Shown: positions 17,310 through 25,670 of the stretch, piece after piece
How positions within the stretch are numbered: the first letter of the stretch is position 1
How the letters are laid out: the number at the start of each line of letters is the position of its first letter
Assembly (NCBI RefSeq): GCF_025465545.1
Contig: NZ_JAODMK010000022.1
Location: 62,001 to 126,000, forward strand
Length of the DNA: 64,000 bases
Direction: 5' to 3'
DNA from: Naasia sp.
GTDB lineage: Bacteria > Actinomycetota > Actinomycetes > Actinomycetales > Microbacteriaceae
Notes under the pieces: model-generated
Seen by the model: only the letters and a program-made list of their open reading frames with translations
Told to the model about the DNA's origin: nothing
Database searches by the model: none
Made by a program: the position numbers and the translations under genes

Positions 17310-18097
17310 CGCGCGGCCTCGGCCGGGCCGCCGACGCAGAGGACATCGGGGGCGTCGGCGAGGATCTCCCGCTGCTCCGAGTCCAGGTCGTCGCCGGTGA
17401 TCACGAGATCGATCGAGCCGAGGGAGGCGAAGCGCATCGGGGCGCGCGCGCCGATCTTGGCGGAGTCCACCAGCAGGATCGTCCGGCGCGCGCCCGCCGC
17501 CATCGCCTGCTTGATCTCCGCGTCGAGATCGTTCGCGCAGAGCACGCCGGTCGCATCGACGGCGGTGGCGGACAGGACGGCGACGTCGGGCGAGATGCGG
17601 CTGAGCCCGTCCCGGACGCTCTGCCCGGTGAAGGAGCGCGTGTCACGGAGGTAGGTGCCGCCCAGGCCGATGAGCGACAGGTCGTCGCGCTCCGTGCAGG
17701 TGGCGATCACCGGCACGGAGTGGGTGACCACGGTGATGCCGGGGGAGAGCAGGCTGGCGACCCCGGCGACAGTCGTGCCCGCGTCGAGCGCTACCGTGGC
17801 GGACCCCTCGAGTTCCCGCGCGCAGGCTGCGGCGATGGCGGCCTTCTGCCGGGATGCGCGGTGGTCCCGCTCCTCGAACGGCAGGCCGCGGGCGCCGCCG
17901 ACGGGAAGACTCGCTCCGCCCGCGACCCGCCGGGCGTGACCCTCGTGGTGGAGCTGGCGGAGGTCGCGCCGGATCGTCATCTCGGAGACGCCGAACTCCT
18001 CGGCGACGGAGGCGGAGGAGACGTAGCCGTCGGCACTCAGCCGGCGGAGCAGCTCGGCCCGGCGTGCGGGCGCCTCCGTGTAGCGCACGTAGTTCAT
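17306..18097 (-). CDS. DeoR/GlpR-family sugar-phosphate-responsive repressor
   Basis: Transcriptional regulator, 263 aa. The N-terminal helix-turn-helix reads RRAELLRRLSADGYVSSASV and SEMTIRRDLRQLHHEGHARR with the usual VAGGAS hinge. The effector domain is a ribose-5-phosphate-isomerase-like fold (TVALDAGTTV, GLGGTYLRDTRSF). DeoR proteins usually sense a phosphorylated pathway intermediate. It starts 79 bp from the divergent FGGY kinase gene and probably binds the two tandem repeats in that gap. It is the first gene of the OtnK/OtnC operon. Confidence 0.92.
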   Translation of the reverse strand: MNYVRYTEAPARRAELLRRLSADGYVSSASVAEEFGVSEMTIRRDLRQLHHEGHARRVAGGASLPVGGARGLPFEERDHRASRQKAAIAAACARELEGSATVALDAGTTVAGVASLLSPGITVVTHSVPVIATCTERDDLSLIGLGGTYLRDTRSFTGQSVRDGLSRISPDVAVLSATAVDATGVLCANDLDAEIKQAMAAGARRTILLVDSAKIGARAPMRFASLGSIDLVITGDDLDSEQREILADAPDVLCVGGPAEAAR

Positions 18098-18117
18098 CCA
18101 ACCGGGCTACGGGAAAT

Positions 18118-18168
18118 CTTGTCAATGGAGGAACAGAACTTGACGCTCTTGTCAGAAAGCGAACAGAA
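18118..18168. promoter_or_regulatory. Two 30-bp-spaced direct repeats, candidate DeoR operator
   Basis: CTTGTCA-N6-GAACAGAA occurs at 18118-18138 and again at 18148-18168. The two copies agree at all 15 specified bases and are exactly 30 bp apart, about three helical turns. They fill the gap between the divergent DeoR and FGGY-kinase operons. DeoR-family repressors often use phased repeats. Confidence 0.7.
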
Positions 18169-18175
18169 TTAGCGG

Positions 18176-19681
18176 GTGACCAGCGAAGCCGCCGGCGATT
18201 CCCCGCGCCCGGGAGTCGTCGCCCTCGGCATCGACATCGGCAGCACCAACATCAAGGCATCGCTGGTCTGCATCGGCGCTGCGGTGATCGAGATCGCGGT
18301 CTGCAGCACCCCCACTCCGCCCGGCGCAGACGAGCTGATCCGGGCGACGGTCGACCTGGTTCGCAGCGTGCTCGTCTCGGCTCCCGAGGCTCCGGCCGCC
18401 GTCGGCATCGCCTCGATGGCGGAATCGGGCGTGCCCCTCGGCGAGGACGACCGGCCGCTCCGGCCCGTGCTGCGGTGGGACGGCAACGACGACGTCAGCG
18501 ATCTCACTGCCCTCCTTGCCACTCTGGGCGAGGCTGACGTCTTCGCCGCGACAGGTGTCCCCGCCCTGCCGAAGGCGCCGCTCGCGATGTGGGCGCGCCT
18601 GCGACGAACGGACCCTCAGCTCTGGTCGAAGGTCCACAGGTGGGCTGGCGTCGCCGACCTGGTGGGGCTCGCGCTCACCGATGTCCTCGCGACCGACCAC
18701 ACCCTCGCGGCGCGGACCATGGCGTACCGCATGGCCGACCTGCCCCGGTCCTTCGACGGGGACCTGCTCGCCGCCGTCGGGCTGACGCCCACCCAGCTTC
18801 CGGCGGTGCGCCGTCCGGGCGAACCGGTCGGCGGGGTGACCGAGACGGCGTCCCGCACCACCGGCCTCGCCCCGGGCACCCCCGTCTACATCGCCGGCCA
18901 CGACCACGCGGTCGGCGCCTGGGCCGCCGGCGTGCGCCGGCCCGGTGAGGTCGCCGACTCCCTCGGCACCGCTGAGGCGCTGGTCCGGGTTCTGGCGAGC
19001 GACCCCGATCCGGAATCGGTCCGCGGCAGCGGGATGAGCATCACGCGGACGGTCACCGGCGAGCCCGCCCTGCTCGCCGGCTCCGCCAATGCGGGGTCCT
19101 TCGTGCGGTGGTGGTTCGCCCATCGCATCGGCGCCCGGGAGGCGGGCGAGGTGCTGGACGATCTGGCGCGGCTGCCGCAGGAGCCCACGGGACTCCTGGT
19201 GCTCCCCTACCTGAACGGGCGGCAGACTCCCAGTCCGGACCGCCGGTCCGACGTGCGAGTGCTCGACGACACCGGCACCGAGATCCAGCCGCGCGGCCGG
19301 GACGTCGCGGTCCTCGCGCGCGCCATGCTCGAGGGGGTCGCGTTCCACGCCCGCTGGATGCTCGAGGAGCAGATCCGGGTGGCGGGTCCGGCCACGGCGC
19401 CTCTCCGGATCCTCGGCGGGCCGGGCGGCGGGAACCGCCCCTGGATGGATGTGAAGGCCCGGGTGTTCTCTCTCGACTCGGTGCTCGTGACCGTCTCTGA
19501 GCCGGTTGCCTCCGGTGCGGCGCTCCTGGCCGCGACCCGCGCCGGGCTCCTGCCCGCCGACCCTCCCGTGCTCGCAGCGACGCCGCTGGTCCGAGACCCC
19601 CAAGACCCCTACCAGCAGATGTTCGAGCGGTTCGTGGCGGCGGCACGCGGTGCCACGCCCGCTCGCGAAGGAGAGAGATGA
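18176..19681 (+). CDS. FGGY-family carbohydrate kinase
   Basis: Sugar kinase of the FGGY/actin-like ATPase fold, 501 aa. The N-terminal phosphate-1 motif is ALGIDIGSTNIKASLV; the hinge region holds YIAGHDHAVGAWAAGV and DSLGTAEAL; the C-terminal adenosine motif is RILGGPGGGNRPWMDVKA and EPVASGAALLAA. It is not close to xylulokinase or ribulokinase, both also present in the window. Context with an aldolase suggests it phosphorylates a ketose or polyol-derived sugar. The GTG start at 18176 has no ribosome site and may be leaderless. Its stop overlaps the aldolase ATG by 4 nt. Confidence 0.88.
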   Translation: MTSEAAGDSPRPGVVALGIDIGSTNIKASLVCIGAAVIEIAVCSTPTPPGADELIRATVDLVRSVLVSAPEAPAAVGIASMAESGVPLGEDDRPLRPVLRWDGNDDVSDLTALLATLGEADVFAATGVPALPKAPLAMWARLRRTDPQLWSKVHRWAGVADLVGLALTDVLATDHTLAARTMAYRMADLPRSFDGDLLAAVGLTPTQLPAVRRPGEPVGGVTETASRTTGLAPGTPVYIAGHDHAVGAWAAGVRRPGEVADSLGTAEALVRVLASDPDPESVRGSGMSITRTVTGEPALLAGSANAGSFVRWWFAHRIGAREAGEVLDDLARLPQEPTGLLVLPYLNGRQTPSPDRRSDVRVLDDTGTEIQPRGRDVAVLARAMLEGVAFHARWMLEEQIRVAGPATAPLRILGGPGGGNRPWMDVKARVFSLDSVLVTVSEPVASGAALLAATRAGLLPADPPVLAATPLVRDPQDPYQQMFERFVAAARGATPAREGER

Positions 19682-20577
19682 CCGACACCACCCCCACGCT
19701 CGACGCGATCGCCCGGCCCGGCGGCGGCTTCGCCATGGTCGCGATGGACCAGCGGGAGAGCCTGCGAGCCATGTTCGACGCAGCAGGCTCGGGGCGCCCG
19801 GAGAACGAGGTGCTCGTCCGGTTCAAGCTCGATGTGGCGGAGACGCTCGGCGACCTCGCCTCCGGGTTCCTCATCGACCGGCACTACGGCTTCGACCGGG
19901 TGCGCTCGTCCGGGACCCTTCCCGAGAGCGCCGGACTGATCCTCGCCGCCGATGCCTTGCAGCAGGAGGACCGCGGACCGGTGGAGGAGACCGAGCTCGA
20001 TGAGGTGGTGACGGGCGGCGACACCGACCTCGCCGGTGTGAGCGCGCTGAAGCTCCTCATCATCTGGCGCCGTGACGCTCGCCGCGAGCATCGGGTGGGG
20101 CTCGCCCAGCGCTTCATCAGGCGCTCCGCAGAGCTCGGACTGCTGTCCGTGCTCGAGCCCGTCGTGCGCGCGACTCCCGAGGAGCTCGATGCCGGCACCT
20201 GGGACATGGACGAGGCGATCGTGGAGGCGGCGCGCGAGCTGTCCCCCCTCCGCGCCAGTCTCTACAAGGCGCAGGTGCCGATGGCGGGCAGCGGCACTCC
20301 CGAAGAGCAGCATGCGGCCAGCGAGAAGCTCGGCGCAGCCGTGCAGGGTCCCTGGGTCGTCCTGTCGCAGGGCGTCGACCGGGACCGGTTCCTGCCCGCC
20401 GTGGACGCGGCCTGCCGCGCCGGCGCGAGCGGCTTCCTGGCCGGACGCGCGCTCTGGAGCGACGTGGTCGGTGCGGAGGACGTGCCTGCCCGGCTCCGGG
20501 AGCTGTCCCGTCCCCGGCTGGAGAAGCTGATCGAGGTCGTGGACGCCCAGGCGCGCCCGTGGAGCGACGCACGATGA
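19678..20577 (+). CDS. Class I aldolase of the YihT/LacD family
   Basis: TIM-barrel Schiff-base aldolase, 299 aa, similar along its whole length to YihT (sulfofructose-1-phosphate aldolase) and LacD (tagatose-1,6-bisphosphate aldolase). Conserved blocks are GGFAMVAMDQRESLRAMF near the start, ALKLLIIWR, LEPVVR, the Schiff-base Lys in SLYKAQVP, VVLSQGVD and GFLAGRALW. Where I recall YihT having SSGV, this protein has SQGV, so a sulfonated substrate is not implied. It would split a ketose phosphate into a triose phosphate and an aldehyde. It is coupled to the FGGY kinase gene upstream and the racemase-fold gene downstream. Confidence 0.8.
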   Translation: MTDTTPTLDAIARPGGGFAMVAMDQRESLRAMFDAAGSGRPENEVLVRFKLDVAETLGDLASGFLIDRHYGFDRVRSSGTLPESAGLILAADALQQEDRGPVEETELDEVVTGGDTDLAGVSALKLLIIWRRDARREHRVGLAQRFIRRSAELGLLSVLEPVVRATPEELDAGTWDMDEAIVEAARELSPLRASLYKAQVPMAGSGTPEEQHAASEKLGAAVQGPWVVLSQGVDRDRFLPAVDAACRAGASGFLAGRALWSDVVGAEDVPARLRELSRPRLEKLIEVVDAQARPWSDAR

Positions 20578-21260
20578 CCGGGCGGCTGGGTCTGCTGCAC
20601 ACCGTCCCCGCGCTCGCCGGGACCTTCGACGAGCTGCTGGGAGGGTCGGGAGTGGATGCCGACGTTGTGCACGTCGTGGACGCCGGACTGCTGAGGGCGG
20701 CGATGGATCACGGGGTGGACGACGCCGTTCGCGCCGAGGTGCTCCGGCATCTCCGGCATCTCGCCGATGACGGCGCCGACGCCATCCTCGTGACCTGCTC
20801 CTCCATCGGCGAGGCCGTCGACGCGGCGTCCGCCCACATCGCGGTGCCCGTGCTCCGGGTGGACGCGCCGATGGCGGACGAGGCCATCGCGATCGCGGCG
20901 GAGCGGGCGCCGGAGGGGCGGGTGGCCCGGGTGGCCGTCCTCGCGACCCTCGCGGCGACGCTCGGGCCGACCGGACGGCTGCTCGAGTCGCGCCTCGCCG
21001 CCGCACCGCGCGAGGTGCAGGTGGAGGCGAGCGTGGTCGAAGGAGCTGCCGCGGCCCGGAAGGCGGGCGACCAGACCACGCACGACCGGCTGGTGGCGGA
21101 GGCGATCCAGGCGGCGGCCGCACGTGCCGACGTGGTCGTGCTTGCGCAGGCCTCGATGGCCGGGGCAGTCCGCGGCATGGAGCTGGCGACGCCCGTGCTG
21201 ACCTCGCCGGAGGGTGGCGTGGCCTCGCTCGTCGACGCGCTCGCGGCGGGCACGCGATGA
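20574..21260 (+). CDS. Asp/Glu racemase-superfamily protein
   Basis: A 228-aa protein of the Asp/Glu/hydantoin racemase superfamily. The first catalytic Cys lies in ILVTCSSIGEAVDAA. The second position, normally another Cys, reads VVVLAQASMAGAVRG, so the classic two-Cys pair is not complete; related families such as maleate isomerase-like and hydantoin racemase-like proteins vary here. Its role in a sugar operon is unexplained. It overlaps both neighbours by 4 nt, which argues that its product is made in step with the aldolase and phosphorylase. Confidence 0.75.
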   Translation: MTGRLGLLHTVPALAGTFDELLGGSGVDADVVHVVDAGLLRAAMDHGVDDAVRAEVLRHLRHLADDGADAILVTCSSIGEAVDAASAHIAVPVLRVDAPMADEAIAIAAERAPEGRVARVAVLATLAATLGPTGRLLESRLAAAPREVQVEASVVEGAAAARKAGDQTTHDRLVAEAIQAAAARADVVVLAQASMAGAVRGMELATPVLTSPEGGVASLVDALAAGTR

Positions 21261-22732
21261 GCGGCGGCGTGCAGCTGCTCGCCTACGCGGACCGTCTGGG
21301 CGGCAGCATCGCCGGCGTGGGGGAGCTCCTCGACGGGCCGCTCGCCGCATTCGACGGGGTGCACCTGCTGCCCTTCTTCGTGCCGTTCGACGGCGACGAC
21401 GCCGGATTCGACCCGGTGGACCATGGCTCCGTCGACCCGCGGCTGGGCACCTGGGACGACGTGCGGCGCATCGCACGCACCCGCGAGGTGACCGCGGACC
21501 TCATCGTCAACCACGTCTCCGCGGACTCCGCCGAGTTCGCCGACTGGCTGGCGCACCAGGAGCTGTCGCCCCACGACGGCATGTTCCTCACCTTCGACAC
21601 GGTGTTCCCGGACGGCGCGAGCGAGGCGGACATCACCGCGTTCTACCGCCCCCGCCCCGGACTGCCGTTCACCGCGTACCGGGCCGGCGACGGCCGTCGG
21701 CGGCTCGTCTGGACCACCTTCCTGCCCAGCCAGGTGGACCTCGACGTGCGGCACCCTGCCGCGGTGGCCCATCTGTCCCGGCTCCTCGAGATCCTGCGCG
21801 ACGGTGGGGTGACCACGGTGCGCCTGGACGCGGTCGGCTACGCGATCAAGACGCCCGGCAGCGACAGCTTCATGACCGAGGAGACGCTCGCGTTCGTGCG
21901 CGACATCACCGACCTGGCGCACTCCAGGGGACTGCGGGTGCTGGTGGAGGTGCACGCCCACTACAGCCAGCAGCTTGCGATCGCCCCACTCGTCGACCTG
22001 GTCTACGACTTCGCCCTGGCGCCCCTGCTGCTGCACTCCCTGCTCACCGGCACCACCGACCGCCTCGAGTCCTGGCTGCAGATCCGCCCCCGCAACGCGG
22101 TGACGGTGCTCGATACCCACGACGGCATCGGCATCATCGACGCGGGTCCGTCGGGCGAGCGAGCGGGACTCCTCGACTTCGAGGAGATGCGGGCGATCTT
22201 CGCCGCGGCGGAGACCGCCACGAACGGCCACTCGGCGATCGCGTCGGTGCTGCCCGCGTGGACGGCCCTGCCGCACCAGATCAACGCCGCGTTCTTCAGC
22301 GTGCTCGGCGCGGACCCGACCCGCTACCTCCTCTGCCGCGCCGTGCAGCTCTTCCTGCCCGGCACCCCGCAGATCTACTACGTCGGCCTCCTCGGTGGCC
22401 TGGACGACGTCGCGCTCTTCGCCCGCACGGCGGTGGGCCGCGACGTGAACCGCCACTACTACGACGCCGCGGAGCTCGCAGGCGCGCTCAGCGGCGAGGT
22501 GGCGCAGGCGATCCTCGGCCTCGTCCGGCTGCGCAGCTCGCCGGCGTTCGCAGGCGAGTTCTCGTCGGGCCGAGACGCGGAGGGGCTGCGACTCGCCTGG
22601 ACCGGGGACGACGCGTCGGCGGTGCTCCGCGTGCGGGTGGCTCCCGGCGACGTGGGCTTCTCGATCGAGACGGCGCAGGGGGAGTCCCGGCGGCGCTACG
22701 ACAGCGTTCGCGGGCTGGCGAACGTGCCGTAG
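21257..22732 (+). CDS. GH13_18 glycoside phosphorylase (sucrose phosphorylase-like)
   Basis: Glycoside phosphorylase, 491 aa, close in pattern to sucrose phosphorylase: VQLLAYADRLGG, LLPFFVPFDGDDAGFDPVDH, IVNHVS and FYRPRPGLPF. The catalytic nucleophile Asp is in VRLDAVGYAIKTPG, the acid/base Glu in LVEVHAHY and the third Asp in VLDTHDGIGI. Subfamily GH13_18 also contains sucrose-6'-phosphate, glucosylglycerol and glucosylglycerate phosphorylases. The acceptor-loop sequence here (GLLGGLDDVALF) differs from that of Bifidobacterium sucrose phosphorylase (ALAGKND), so the acceptor is uncertain. The product would be glucose-1-phosphate plus the released acceptor, presumably the substrate of the operon's kinase. 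Confidence 0.85.
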   Translation: MSGGVQLLAYADRLGGSIAGVGELLDGPLAAFDGVHLLPFFVPFDGDDAGFDPVDHGSVDPRLGTWDDVRRIARTREVTADLIVNHVSADSAEFADWLAHQELSPHDGMFLTFDTVFPDGASEADITAFYRPRPGLPFTAYRAGDGRRRLVWTTFLPSQVDLDVRHPAAVAHLSRLLEILRDGGVTTVRLDAVGYAIKTPGSDSFMTEETLAFVRDITDLAHSRGLRVLVEVHAHYSQQLAIAPLVDLVYDFALAPLLLHSLLTGTTDRLESWLQIRPRNAVTVLDTHDGIGIIDAGPSGERAGLLDFEEMRAIFAAAETATNGHSAIASVLPAWTALPHQINAAFFSVLGADPTRYLLCRAVQLFLPGTPQIYYVGLLGGLDDVALFARTAVGRDVNRHYYDAAELAGALSGEVAQAILGLVRLRSSPAFAGEFSSGRDAEGLRLAWTGDDASAVLRVRVAPGDVGFSIETAQGESRRRYDSVRGLANVP

Positions 22733-22946
22733 GCGGCTTCCTCCGACGGCCGCTCGGACCCGGGCGCCCCGGATCGGCCTCCGCCACAGCCGATTCGCTC
22801 CAGCCGGCTGTCCGCCTCGGGCGCCTCCTCGTCGGTCGCGTCGCCTCCTCCGTTGCTGCTGCTCCCGCGTCGACTGCGGTCGGCCCTCGACGTCCGCGAC
22901 GTCCTCCGCGTGCACCAGCGGGTCTGGCCCCGGGACGCGCAGTTGG

Positions 22947-25427
22947 TCAGGGGGCGCTGCGGCGCGCGGTGAGCTCAGCCAGGCCGTGGGGCGGCACGGT
23001 CACCGTCCCCGCGTCGAACGACACGCCCTCGCCGTCCCACTCCACGTGCGCGGCGACCGGCTCGCTTCCCGGGTTGCGGAGTCGGATGCGGACCCCGCCG
23101 TCGCCGGTGGGGCGCAGCTCTGCCAGGAGCCGGTCCGCCGGCTCGACCCGCAGCCCCGAGCCGCCGTCGAGCGACACCGGGCCCGCGTAGCTGCGGCTCT
23201 GCAGCGGAAGCAGCAGGTCGCGGCCGAACCGCTCCACCTGCTCACGCTCGAGCTCCGCGACCGGGGTGAACCGGTAGCGGTAGCGGCCGGTCCCCTCCTG
23301 CCGCGCCTGGAAGTTGGTGAAGTGCAGGTTGTTCATCAGCCAGCTGTTCACGTGACCGACCGGCGCGACGAGGGCGTGCGCCCACTCGCCGGTGTGGAAG
23401 CCGCCGAGCTGCACGAGCGGGACGTCGCGCGTGCCCCAGAGCACCCCGCCTGCGGCACCGGAGACGCCGACCGCGTGCTGGATGGAGAACCAGTCCTCGC
23501 TCGTGTCGGGCAGCTGCTCGGTGTGCGCCTCATACACGGCGCCCGCGGTCTCGAGGAGGAAGTGCGGGTCGGCGACCGCGAACGGGAAGGCCACGAAGAC
23601 GCTCTCCGGGCCGAAGACCTCCGGCTTGACGAGGTCGACGTCGAGGTCCACGAGGTCCAGGTCGTCGTAGAGCCGCAGGGTGGCCGAGATCGACGGGATC
23701 CTGGGGGCGGTGGACGTCCAGCGGATCTCCACGCCGCCCGGGGTCCGCCGCACCTCCGGCTCGGCGTCGCCGCGTGCGGGCGTGCGCTCGAAGTCCGGGC
23801 CGGGGTGGTCCGGGTGGAAGTCCTTCGGGCTGCGGATCACCATCGGGTGGGTGCTGCCGGCGGGAACCTGCTCCACCACGACCGCGCCCAGGCCGTGGCC
23901 GGCGTCCTGGTCGACGAGCTCGCGGCCGGTGGCGAGGTCCACGAGCGAGACCACTCCGCCGCGCGCCGGGTCGACCCTCGCCTCGTAGCGGGCGGTGCGG
24001 ATCGTGCGGCCGGAGCTCGCTGGCGGAAGCGGGTCGGGGACGTCGAGCACCTTGATGCCGAACGCCGGCACGTCGCGGGCGACGATCGTGGCCTCCCTCG
24101 CGCCGTCGATCTCGACCGTCACGGGCTCGGTCCGCCGACTCTCCGTGGGGTTGACCACCACGATGGACCGCTCGGTGCGCTCGCCGTCGCCGCCACTCGC
24201 GGCGAGTCGGAAGAGCCCTTCGATCGCGAGATCGCGGGCGTGGTCGTAGGCGCCGAAGGCGAAGCCCGCCTTCGCGTTCCAGTGCGAGTGGCTGAAGAAC
24301 GAGTGCGGCTTGGAGTAGGTCTCCCATGAGCCCCAGGTGTGCTCGGTGAAGAGGAGCAGCTCGTCGTCGACCTCGGCCAGGTCGCGGCTGATCTCCTCGC
24401 CCGAGCGCAGCCGGACCGGTCCCCGGCGATAGCCGAGCACGGTCGCCAGCTCGGTCGGGCCATCGCCCCGCAGTCGGGTGAGCGCGAGCGAGGCCTGAGC
24501 AGTGAGGGCGAAGGACCGGGCCTCCCGGTAGACGGCCAGCTCCCGAGCGGTGGAGCCGTGCCCGTGCGACCACCAGTCGGACCACTCCCCCCGCACGACC
24601 GGGATGTCCGCCTCGGCCGCCTGGGCGATCAGCTCGTCCAGGGCGGCATCCATGGTCGCAGTCACCATCGGGGTCTCGGGGTGGCGCTGGTTCCAGTGCC
24701 GGACCACGTCGAGGAACAGGGCAGTCGGCCACCGGTTGTCGTTGGCGGCGTGCACGATCGCCGCGTCGTACGGATAGTCGTCGCGCGCCGCGAGGCCCTC
24801 GAGGAACTGCTCGATGCGCTGCCCGGCCAGCTCGAGATCGGCGTCGATGATGCCCCACTCCTCGCCGAACCCGTAGTGCGTGGAGAGCCACACGAAGATC
24901 CGTCCGCCGTCGGGCCCCTCCCACCAGAAGCCGGTGGGCTGCGGGAACGGCGGCCGGCCGTGGTCGGGGTTCAGGGCCATCACGAGCCGCTGGATGCCGG
25001 CCCGGCGCATGGCGGGGACGGCGCCCCAGGAGAGCCCGTTGACGTCGCCGTGCTGCTCGGTGCGCACCGGGATGCCCGCAGCCGCCAGCGCCGCGAGCCG
25101 GTCGTAGGCTCCGTCGAGCTCCGGCTGCGACGCGAGCTGGGTGTTGTTGAGGTAGCCCCCGGTCACTGCGATGGCTCCCTGATCCACCAGGGAGCGGAGC
25201 CGCCGGGCATCGGCGGGGGAGGCCTGCTGGAGGAAGCGGAGCACCGGTCGCGCCACTTCGAAGGTCCAGCGGAACCGGTCCGGCCCCTCTTCGGCATGCG
25301 ATTCGCAGAGCTCGAGGACCGCGCCGACGATGCGCTCGTGCATCCGATCGATGATCCGCGGACTGTTCGTGTAGCCCACGTCGTGGTGGGTGTGGCCGAC
25401 GAGGAACACTTTCCGAATGGCGCTCAC
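22947..25427 (-). CDS. GH38-like alpha-mannosidase family glycoside hydrolase
   Basis: Large cytoplasmic glycoside hydrolase, 826 aa, without signal peptide. The N-terminal domain has the metal-binding opening VFLVGHTHHDVGYTNSP, typical of GH38-fold enzymes, a likely nucleophile Asp in EQHGDVNGLSWG, and a helical region with EHTWGSWETYSKPH. The C-terminal beta-sandwich half begins near residue 480. It belongs to a divergent GH38-like branch rather than to classical lysosomal-type mannosidases, so alpha-mannosidase activity is an inference. GTG 25427 follows AAAGGAG at ideal spacing; earlier starts lack one. It is divergent from the binding-protein gene and carries one copy of the shared operator at its transcription start. 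Confidence 0.82.
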   Translation of the reverse strand: MSAIRKVFLVGHTHHDVGYTNSPRIIDRMHERIVGAVLELCESHAEEGPDRFRWTFEVARPVLRFLQQASPADARRLRSLVDQGAIAVTGGYLNNTQLASQPELDGAYDRLAALAAAGIPVRTEQHGDVNGLSWGAVPAMRRAGIQRLVMALNPDHGRPPFPQPTGFWWEGPDGGRIFVWLSTHYGFGEEWGIIDADLELAGQRIEQFLEGLAARDDYPYDAAIVHAANDNRWPTALFLDVVRHWNQRHPETPMVTATMDAALDELIAQAAEADIPVVRGEWSDWWSHGHGSTARELAVYREARSFALTAQASLALTRLRGDGPTELATVLGYRRGPVRLRSGEEISRDLAEVDDELLLFTEHTWGSWETYSKPHSFFSHSHWNAKAGFAFGAYDHARDLAIEGLFRLAASGGDGERTERSIVVVNPTESRRTEPVTVEIDGAREATIVARDVPAFGIKVLDVPDPLPPASSGRTIRTARYEARVDPARGGVVSLVDLATGRELVDQDAGHGLGAVVVEQVPAGSTHPMVIRSPKDFHPDHPGPDFERTPARGDAEPEVRRTPGGVEIRWTSTAPRIPSISATLRLYDDLDLVDLDVDLVKPEVFGPESVFVAFPFAVADPHFLLETAGAVYEAHTEQLPDTSEDWFSIQHAVGVSGAAGGVLWGTRDVPLVQLGGFHTGEWAHALVAPVGHVNSWLMNNLHFTNFQARQEGTGRYRYRFTPVAELEREQVERFGRDLLLPLQSRSYAGPVSLDGGSGLRVEPADRLLAELRPTGDGGVRIRLRNPGSEPVAAHVEWDGEGVSFDAGTVTVPPHGLAELTARRSAP

Positions 25428-25451
25428 GGAGCTCCTTTGCCCTCTCGTTTC

Positions 25452-25467
25452 TGAGATCGTTCCCACA
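25452..25467 (+). promoter_or_regulatory. Shared operator, copy 1 (GH38/binding-protein gap)
   Basis: TGAGATCGTTCCCACA agrees at 14 of 16 positions with the operator copy at 31822-31837 (read on the - strand) and 13 of 16 with the copy at 29546-29561. It begins 2 bp downstream of the -10 box of the GH38 promoter, the position expected for a repressor. Confidence 0.65.
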
Positions 25468-25469
25468 CC

Positions 25470-25499
25470 AGCGTAGTGAGCACCTCGCGACCCGGACAA
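25470..25499 (-). promoter_or_regulatory. Promoter of GH38 gene
   Basis: On the minus strand TTGTCC (25499-25494) and TACGCT (25475-25470) are separated by 18 nt. The operator copy immediately follows. Confidence 0.55.
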
Positions 25500-25550
25500 G
25501 CCGGGAAGTGGCGACTTTGTCACGAATTGCTTGCTTCTCGACGCGGCATC

Positions 25551-25579
25551 TTGTGAGCCTTCGCTCTCTCGGTCATACT
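25551..25579 (+). promoter_or_regulatory. Promoter of ABC binding-protein gene
   Basis: TTGTGA (25551-25556) and CATACT (25574-25579) with a 17-nt spacer lie about 90 nt upstream of the ATG at 25671. Confidence 0.5.
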
Positions 25580-25670
25580 CCAACCTGGGAAGGATTCCAG
25601 ATACAGCTCGGGAGCCTGCCCTCCACAGTGAGCGACGATGCCGCTGCGGATCTCTCGTGAAGGGAAACTG

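Noticed and set aside
19678-20577. Sulfoglycolysis (sulfofructose-phosphate aldolase) reading of the aldolase gene
   Set aside because: No sulfoquinovosidase, sulfolactaldehyde reductase or SQ transporter nearby, and the SSGV segment remembered from YihT reads SQGV.
22733-22946. Possible gene between phosphorylase and GH38 genes
   Set aside because: 214 bp with no coherent frame, motif or ribosome site; no strong terminator stem found either.
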